A DNA stretch of 64,000 bases from Symsagittifera roscoffensis (lineage: Eukaryota > Xenacoelomorpha > Acoela > Convolutidae), in the NCBI RefSeq assembly GCF_963678635.1, contig NC_087062.1, positions 98,201,705-98,265,704 on the forward strand. The letters are read 5' to 3'. The notes under the pieces are model-generated. The model had not been told where the DNA came from. It worked only from the letters and a program-made list of their open reading frames with translations, and searched no databases. A program made the translations under genes and the position numbers. Shown one piece after another: positions 56,882 through 64,000 of the stretch. The number at the start of each line of letters is the position of its first letter. The stretch's first letter is position 1.

Positions 56882-57533
56882 TTATTCATTTTTTTCCGAA
56901 AACTTTTCGACCCTCTATAAATCTACCTTTTTAAATTAAAAGAAAAAAAGGCTAAAATGCAGATCAAAACCAATTTTGTTATTTTAAAAATTGAAATGTA
57001 AAACAGCATGTCAATTTCATTTTAATGACTTAGCTCGAGATTTTATAGAACTGATTATTCCTTAAGCTATTTCTAGAACCAAAATTTCCAGCTAAAATCT
57101 TGCTCAATCAAAATCCTAAAAAAATCAAAGAAAAAAATATATGCATTGGTGGAAATGATAGCCAAGCAAGACGGTTCAATAGGCACTAATTGTTGATTAT
57201 TGAGTTCGATCTGCTTAATCTTTCTTGGGCTCTGCTTAATCTCCCATCTTCCAACTGAATGGGCTTCACGTAAATTTTGACACAACAAAATAATTTTAGG
57301 TGAAAATTGTAGCATTTCAACAATTGTTTCCAAACTCAAATCAAGTTTAGCTTCAGTAATTTTTTTCTCTCGGCTAAACATGCAAATTGCAAAAAAATAA
57401 TCTCTCAAATCGAGCACCTGTTTAATATTTTTTTTTATTTAGTTTACTTTTTCCTTAATTGAATTGATAACTCAGACCAGAAACATTTACGTTTTCACCT
57501 TGAATTGTCTAAAGTCTAATAAAATCATCACAA
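56882..57533. repeat. Diverged tandem repeat, member 2
   Basis: Second member of the pair. It also holds a 114-codon minus-strand frame (57073-57417, LDLRDYFFAICMF to SVGRWEIKQSP) whose counterpart in member 1 is broken by stops. GATAGCCAAGCAAGACGGTT at 57158 recurs at 57643. Confidence 0.75.
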
Positions 57534-58749
57534 CTTGAAACACAGGATGCTCTACACTCACAACTTGAAACACAGGATCCTGCTTTAAACACAGGATACT
57601 CTATACGATTGTTCCATGTCCTAAATTAAGAAAATTATGAAAGGATAGCCAAGCAAGACGGTTCAATAGGCAATGTTGTTGAAGATTGAACACTACATTA
57701 TTAGATTTTTAACAGTTTTTTGTATGGGTGTCCACTCAGTTAGCTATATACATATAATATATATAATTTTAGATCTAATTGAGAGTGAGAGCTTCGCGGC
57801 AATTTGAGCTCGATAGTTGCTTGAGTTGGTTTCCCCGTCAATTATATACTTTGAGCAAAAGCCTGAATGAAGGATCATCAAAACACTATTGTAAAATACG
57901 TTCTTGAATAATATAAGGCTAATTTTTAATTTTAAGACAGAATTTGACGATATTTGATGAATTTGTTAAAAATTTCATACAAAACTGGGATGTGGTCCGA
58001 AATAATTCCGTGGGGTTTCGATGAATAAATTAACAAAATATGTAGATGCAAATTTGTAGATGCAATTAAGTAGAAAAAAACTATCTACATTTAAGATATA
58101 AAAATATAAGAAGGAACCTTTATGGGTAAATTAGCTTGGCGAAACAGCGGTAAATAAACGAATACAGTACAATTTTTGCGATACAATTATCAAATTATCT
58201 ACGTTCAAAAAATCGATGACTTGTTCAAAACCTTTCGACTTCCAGCTTGCATTAACATTTCAATAAGTCTCACAATTTTAATCTTCTGCTATTCATTAAC
58301 AGAGTACAAAAAAATTATCCCAAAAACTTTTATAAATTGTATGAAGTTCAAAATTGAATTTACCAAACAGCAAAAATTAATCAAAAAAGTCTCTTTTTTG
58401 ACTTTAAATCAATTTGCGAACCATCTGAAGAATTAAGACCGACAAAAACAACAACCTGGAGCGGGAAATATGAGCTCCTGTTGGTGTCAATTTCATCCAA
58501 TTTGATTGACACGCCCATATTGTGAGAAAAAAATCCAACAACTATGATAATTTAAGTTGAAGCAAATTTGGAAAAATTGGTTGAAAAGAACAACGCAAAA
58601 AATCACCCATTAATTTTTTGTATTCACGAAACCAATAGATGGATTTGATGTAACATATAGAGAGATACACCTGTGTTCTATCACTTTTTTGGTTCAACAG
58701 TAGCCGATATGATATAAAACTCATTAAATTGTATCTCATTTCCTACCTC
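57534..58749. other. No gene recognised
   Basis: AT-rich. CACAACTTGAAACACAGGAT occurs twice near 57530-57570. An 86-codon frame at 58176-58436 has no support. Confidence 0.5.
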
Positions 58750-60985
58750 ATCAACAAAAAGTAAAGTGAAACTTCAGTTATCGAATTGGCCAACCATTTT
58801 CCTTATGCTCAAATTTGGATATTCAGCTTCTGGGCATTTGAAAATTTTTGAGTGGAACTACTTCAACAAACTATTTTCTCAAAGCTTACAAAGCCAGTGA
58901 GATGACCGGATACTTTTGAGTCGAGTGGTTTTATACAAGCTCGATAATAAACTATTACCGCTGTTTGATGAGTTTTACATTAAGTTAAAGAATACAAGGC
59001 TCTTGACAAAAATGACCCTTTTCAGAAGCTTTTTTACACTGGATTAACTGAAAAACCAGCAACGAGAAACTCGGCCTTGAAAATTGCAACTACTTAAAAT
59101 TTATCTGGGAAAAGGAAAAATTGAAATCAATGCGCAATTTTTTACACTAAATAACAACAAATATGTTGTTACCACCCTCTTGAGCTATGCAGAAAATTAT
59201 CGAAACTTATCATGATAAAAGGATAGACATGTTAAAGCTAATTGTCAACACACGTCAACAACTATTAGCTTGGTACATGTTCTTGAGTGATAGTGACGTG
59301 TTTGAAAAAGTACGAAAAGATATGACTGGTGACCTATTAGTTGTTTCACCAAGAAAGCAGTAGCAAACAAGACTTTTTCGAAAATCCAACAAATTTTCTA
59401 AATCAATCGTTGGGATTGATGCAAGGCCCCTCTACCCTTATTAAGTATACCAGGATATGGCCACAAGCTTGTATAAAAGATAGTACTTTACTGAAGAAAC
59501 AAAAAAACTCAAGGCCAGGTAACATCGAGTTCCTACTTCTGAAAAAAGGTTATGTTAAATTTTAAAGCAACCAGAACTGAATGCGAAACTAAAAACTACT
59601 GCACGGTAGAAAATCTTTAAAAAATGATTTAGTGCTGATGGTTAACGCAAGCATTGCAAGACAGTTTTTGAAGCAATCGGTTGCTGATTTCTATTCTATC
59701 CTTGTCATTCAGCTAGACCTAGTCTCAAAGATTGATATTTTATCTCTCGCGAATACATATTATATAGAGAAAAGCTGAAAGTGTAGTTGGTGGGATCAAT
59801 TCAAAACTACGTAGACCCGAAAAATCACGTTAGAAGAAAATGCCCTTCAAAAGACCTTACTTTTCTAATTCACTAGAACAAAACATTAGAGATGAATCAA
59901 GGCGAGTTCAATATCCCAGATAAACTTAAAGTGAAATGATCGAACTTCCCATATATTTTCAAAAATATTGGCGGTAACAGCACCGAGATGAAGATTATAT
60001 GAAAAGTTAAGCAGAAGCGTACAATTTGTTAAAACAATAGCAACTAATGTTGATATCGAGCTTTAATTTAACCAACGTAACAGGTGCGCCACTGTTCAAC
60101 TTTTAATTGGATCTAGGGAATAGTATACAAAATTTCATCGGTTTGTACAATACACACCACCTAAAGTAATCCACAGTTTTTTTTTAAATCTTTTGTTGAT
60201 CCTGGGCAAGACGGCGATGACAGTCTTTTATTTCTTGTAGTAGCCGAAACAATTAAACTGCTAGCAAAAATTTCCTATGGTTATCAAGTAATTGACAGAT
60301 GAAAGCATACAAGGACAAAGTATCTTGATGACGAAAAAACCTATTGAGCTATCAGCTCTCACTTCTACAAGCGATTCAAAAAATGTGGATAACTTTTGTA
60401 TGAAGTGGGGCTTGTTACTTCTACTATAGAACAGCACCAGCTAAAACTAGTAGGTTTTTCAAAACTACAGTACGCCAAGTTGAGAATTTTGAAAGTGTAT
60501 TATGGACGTTTCGATATATTTTTTCTGGGATAACTAGTTCAAGAAAATTAAAATTTACCAATTTTTTTTTCTATTTTACTTAAGAAGAAGCTTTTTATGA
60601 ATGTATCCTTCCCAGTAAGCGAGCAGAAAGGACTGAAAAATGAAACAAGGATTGAAAAAACAATTTTTATCAGATCCAAAAAACACTGTCTTTTCCCGTA
60701 CACGCTGCTCCAAGCACATAAAACACAACGAGAGAGTACTAGGATAAGACATGAAGGAATTCAGATGCACCGAAATATTGTGTGCCTCTGCAGTGAGGCT
60801 TATATCTGTTACGGTAGTACAAGTCAAATATATAAGTTTAGCTATGAAGGACTGCAAAACCGAACATTGGAAGATTCTGGAGATGGACATATAGCAAAAT
60901 ATAAACAAGTATTGAATGAGGCAGTGAATTTCAAGTATGAGTTCAGTAACAATCAGATGATGCACGCCACAAAATTTTTCTAAAA
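58750..60985 (+). pseudogene. Family B DNA polymerase relic P4, longest (plus strand)
   Basis: The most complete Pol B fragment, spanning part of the exonuclease-to-palm region and the C-terminus. Seen: KIFEWNYFNKLFSQSLQ near 58845; IYLGKGKIEIMRNFLH-like tract near 59100; FLSDSDVFEKVRKDMTGDL near 59280; SIVGIDARPLYPY near 59405, equivalent to motif A (D-x2-SLYP); PKNHVRRKCPSKDLTF near 59815; VVAETIKLLAKISYGYQVID near 60240; TIEQHQLKLVGFSKLQYAKL near 60430; NIVCLCSEAYICYGSTSQ near 60770; NRTLEDSGDG near 60860. Motif C is lost, around 60540. The 128-codon frame at 60597-60983 is a surviving open piece of it. Multiple frameshifts and stops. Confidence 0.7.
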
Positions 60986-61186
60986 ACTAAAGTTTTGTAG
61001 AAAACTACTATTAATTCGTTTTTCTTACAGTTCTCTTACCATGGAAAGGAAAACTTGTATTTTAAAATATTACAAACTCTGTTCTCTACGCAGACGAACC
61101 GAACGCCCATCTTATGTAGTCTAATCTCTATCTTAGTTCATGGCAAGGTTAATACATTGGAGCGTCAAAATGAAACTTACCTCTGA

Positions 61187-61304
61187 AATCTATTACCTAA
61201 CTTATTATATAGGGAAATCTATAATCTAACTTAAAACATTGGGAAATCTTTTACCTAACTTAATACATTGCGAAATCTATTCCCTATCTTTTCACATAAT
61301 GTGA
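61187..61304 (+). repeat. 29-bp tandem repeat, four units
   Basis: Units AATCTATTACCTAACTTA followed by a variable half ending TTGGGA/TTGCGA. Starts: 61187, 61216, 61245, 61274. Weaker traces flank it (TTAATACATTGG near 61150, GTTAATACATGG near 61328). Confidence 0.85.
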
Positions 61305-62372
61305 TGATCGGATATCTATAGCCTATGTTAATACATGGGGGCCATCAGGGGTACCCACGATTTGGCTCTGATATATATTTATTAATAATCACTATCCCCT
61401 ATATCCATACCCTTTTGTGTGATTAGGAGCAAATAGAAAAAAAAACGAAAATTCAGGCAAATTAAACCTCAAATCGTAGCTTAAACCAACAAATATATAA
61501 AATGTCAGCAAAATATTTGGAAAAAAAATACCTGAAGAATGAACAAAATGACCTTGAATTAGTGAAATTTGCCTAGATCGCAAGAAGCGCCCATGCTTTG
61601 CAGGCTACGGCGTTAAAAAAATAAGATAGACCATACTTGTCAAAATTAAATTTTTCCAAAAAACTCTTCCGTTTGCAAAAAGTAGTCCTGTTGATCGGAC
61701 TCAGAGCCGGCAATTTGGTCGTTCCAAGCATGTGTTACTCTGTACTCCACGCGTGAAAAATTATTTGCTGGAAATTGATACGCTGATGAAAAAAAAACTG
61801 GTAAGTTCTGTGAACAAAGTGATTCCGATCTTCTTGATTCCGACAGAAAAAAGCGACTTGTCCTCAAGTTCCTAAAACTTTAAGTCCAAATTATTGGCTT
61901 AGCTAAGAAAGAGTAGCAACTCAATTCAAATACCTTCTCAAATCATCCCTTGCATAATCTACGCAGGTTTTGAGGTCGATATCACCATTGAGATCAAATC
62001 TTATCCAGAAAGTGAAAACTAATAGAACATGATTTGATAACTTTTCAGAAAGTGTTTTTGGACTGCCTTTCTTCCCGTTGTTTTCAAAAGCCCCATAAAA
62101 GATTCACATGCTATCGATTTTGATAACAAGCCCTTTTCCTTAAACAACTTCAAAAACTGGTAAGGTTAGTTACGCCCCATTCTCTGTCGAACTTGATTGA
62201 AATTCAAAGCTTAAAAGTGTTCTATTCATTGTTCTACTCAGTTCAAGTTGATTATTCAAAATCAAATACTGAGAATACTTCAATTAAGCTATGTAAAAAT
62301 TCCACTAATTTTAATTTACAAAGTATGACAATTTGAGAGTTGAAAACACTTGACTCAATCAGCCTTGTACAA
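61305..62372. other. No gene seen; downstream region of gene 3
   Basis: 3' flank of gene 3 on the minus strand. No AATAAA is seen close to the stop. A 73-codon minus-strand frame (61646-61867) has no support. Confidence 0.5.
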
Positions 62373-64000
62373 TTAGTTTGATGATATACTGTTTGAAGCA
62401 AACATTCTCATTGAGTCTAAGTGGGCATTGATATTATTCTGCAACTCGTCCGATCCATTTTCGACCAACTTCAGCGCGTCTAGTGTAGATCGGGTGATTA
62501 TGCTGTTCTCGCCGACTGTCGATTTTTCCCACTCCTCTCCTTCGGCTGCAGTGCTACTTGAAGCGTTAAATGAGGAGTCGGCTAGTCGGTTGGTTCGACT
62601 GGTCACTTCTGCCATGTCTTTCACCAGATGTTTCAGTGAGTCTATCGGCTGTTGGCCATTATTGGTTTCCAGCATAGACAGTGGTGGAATCGTTCGACTG
62701 CTACCTACAAATGACCATATTTCAATTCAATTAATATTACTTCAGAGCAAATATCCTTTGACAAGAATATTTCTTAATCGTTATAAAATAAAATGAAAAA
62801 GCAAGAAAACAAAAATCAAAATAAAAAATCGCTGAATATCTTCAATATGCATACTCTATCTCGAAGCTGAAAAACTCTTTTTTGAACTCGAATTATTGAA
62901 AAAAAAAACGTTATTATACCTTGCTGCTTGTTGTCGTGTACCATGATTCTGTCCAGGTTATCTTCACTTTCCGACGACATGGCTAGGATTCGAAACGACT
63001 CCAAGTCAGTCATGCCCGACTTTTGTCTAGTTGAAGTCGCATTGGACGATTGCGACAACAGAGGTCTGCTGCTTGGTATGAGACTGCGGGGTGTACTGCA
63101 TCTCAAGGGCACGTGATCAAACGCACTCACAAAACTCTCGTTAGACTGCTGTTGATTCTGCGAAGGTAAATTCAACTTGGGAACTTCAACATCCTGCGTA
63201 GGCCCTGATTTAAACCCAGTATTCCGAGAATCTGTTTCATGTTCCGAAGTTTTGGGATAACCCGAACTGATATGATTAGATTGTGACGAATAAATGTTTG
63301 AAGTTTTCGAAACTACACCAATTATGAAAGGTGAGCGCTCAGTAGCCTTACTGTAATCTACTGTCTCAGTTTTGCTGCTTCTGAAATCAGTTGTTTTTGG
63401 GAGATTTTTATAACCTGCAGATGTACTTTGACTTGACTGCTGCTCAACTGGTGGAAGAACAAAAAGATCATGACAACTTTGAGATCCAAATTCTTTCGGC
63501 AAAGGCTTGAAAGACGGAAACTCACTTTCAACACTCGTTTCAACATTAACTGTTGAAGATTTGAAGCTAGACTTCGGAGGCTTAGGTGCAGGCTTCGAAA
63601 AATGATTTCCACTCGCATGATTTTTTGAATCTGATCTCGATGTAGAACCTGCTGGTTTTGAATGAACAAAATTTCGTGACACGTTACTAACAGGGCTTGC
63701 ATTTGCTGATATTTTTGGGCTAGCTGTTGCGTTTCGGTCCAACGAAGACGCCCGCCGCCTGAGAGGTTTCGGAACACAAGTTGGACATTTTACACTTGCA
63801 ACTGAAACTGTGTCGAAATCCTGCTGATGACTTGGAAACGTTTTATGCGTAGTTTTGAATAAATACGAGGTCTGATTGTCTTTAGAATACTTCTGGTCCA
63901 AATTTTTCAACATTTCTTTAGCATGTAAGCTTTCGTTTCTAGGAGTAACAGCCCCGTTATTCTCTAAACAGTTGGGGTCTAAATTTTCTTCCCAGTTTAT
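62373..64000 (-). CDS. Gene 3: Ser/Pro-rich protein, 3' part (partial, 470 aa visible)
   Basis: Two minus-strand exons: 62920-64000, open right to the window edge, and 62373-62704. Donor CAAG then GTATAA and acceptor TTTGTAG then GTAGCAG join in phase 1 and keep the frame. The first exon encodes about 360 residues rich in Ser, Asn, Lys and Pro, hence probably disordered. It has a CPTC pair, an RRRASS site of protein kinase A type, and KPAPKPPK, a possible SH3 ligand. The last exon adds 109 residues with heptad-like spacing (LKHLVKDMAEVTSRTNRLAD and LDALKLVENGSDELQNNINA), ending SNSISSN. It may be a scaffold or adaptor; I do not recognise the family. ATG at 63913 is internal, not a chosen start, since the frame continues upstream for 29 codons. 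Confidence 0.8.

Noticed and set aside
58176-58436. 86-codon frame upstream of P4
   Set aside because: Lys/Ile-rich as expected from AT-rich DNA; no polymerase motif seen; start not ATG.
59341-60983. Independent small genes at 59341-59565 and 60597-60983
   Set aside because: Both fall inside Pol B relic P4 and are surviving or out-of-frame pieces of it.

Overview
This is a 64 kb piece of an AT-rich, intron-bearing animal nuclear genome. Spliced genes with GT..AG junctions, AATAAA signals, a signal-peptide exon about 6.3 kb from the next exon, and non-LTR, hAT and protein-primed Pol B mobile-element remnants all point to a metazoan, most likely an invertebrate. The phylum cannot be fixed from the sequence. 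Two 200-base N runs are assembly gaps. Most of the window is repeats; about five per cent is host coding sequence.

Layout. 0-10 kb: two head-to-tail, degraded copies of a minus-strand CR1/Jockey-like non-LTR retrotransposon. Each has an FP-like ORF1, EN/RT pieces and a 27-bp minisatellite just upstream of ORF1 (about 9 units in one copy, about 40 in the other). 11-18.8 kb: dispersed repeats, a tRNA-like SINE head with a TA tail, a ruined plus-strand reverse transcriptase and a hAT tail. 19.2-26.0 kb: four tandem units of up to about 1.93 kb carrying a nested MITE. 26-28 kb: more dispersed repeat.

28.07-37.7 kb: gene 1, a four-exon gene that I assemble to a 292-residue type I membrane protein with eight extracellular cysteines. 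Its long first intron holds an antisense hAT relic. The last two exons lie in a 6.1-kb segment that is tandemly duplicated (34.94-41.03 and 41.28-47.17 kb). The second copy keeps intact, phase-compatible exons but has no first two exons of its own, so the locus could use alternative 3' ends.

47.2-61 kb: four decayed fragments of a Polinton/Maverick-like family B DNA polymerase on both strands. They surround gene 2 (50.25-51.13 kb), an intact 293-residue predicted membrane-anchored glycoprotein of unknown family. 62.4-64.0 kb: gene 3, the 3' part of a minus-strand gene for a Ser/Pro-rich, probably disordered protein that continues past the window edge.

The host genes show no operon-like or pathway link. 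Genes 1 and 2 both encode predicted cell-surface proteins, which is only suggestive. The most informative features are the duplicated terminal exon block, a MITE with empty and filled sites preserved inside the window's own duplications, and the minisatellite-associated retrotransposon.
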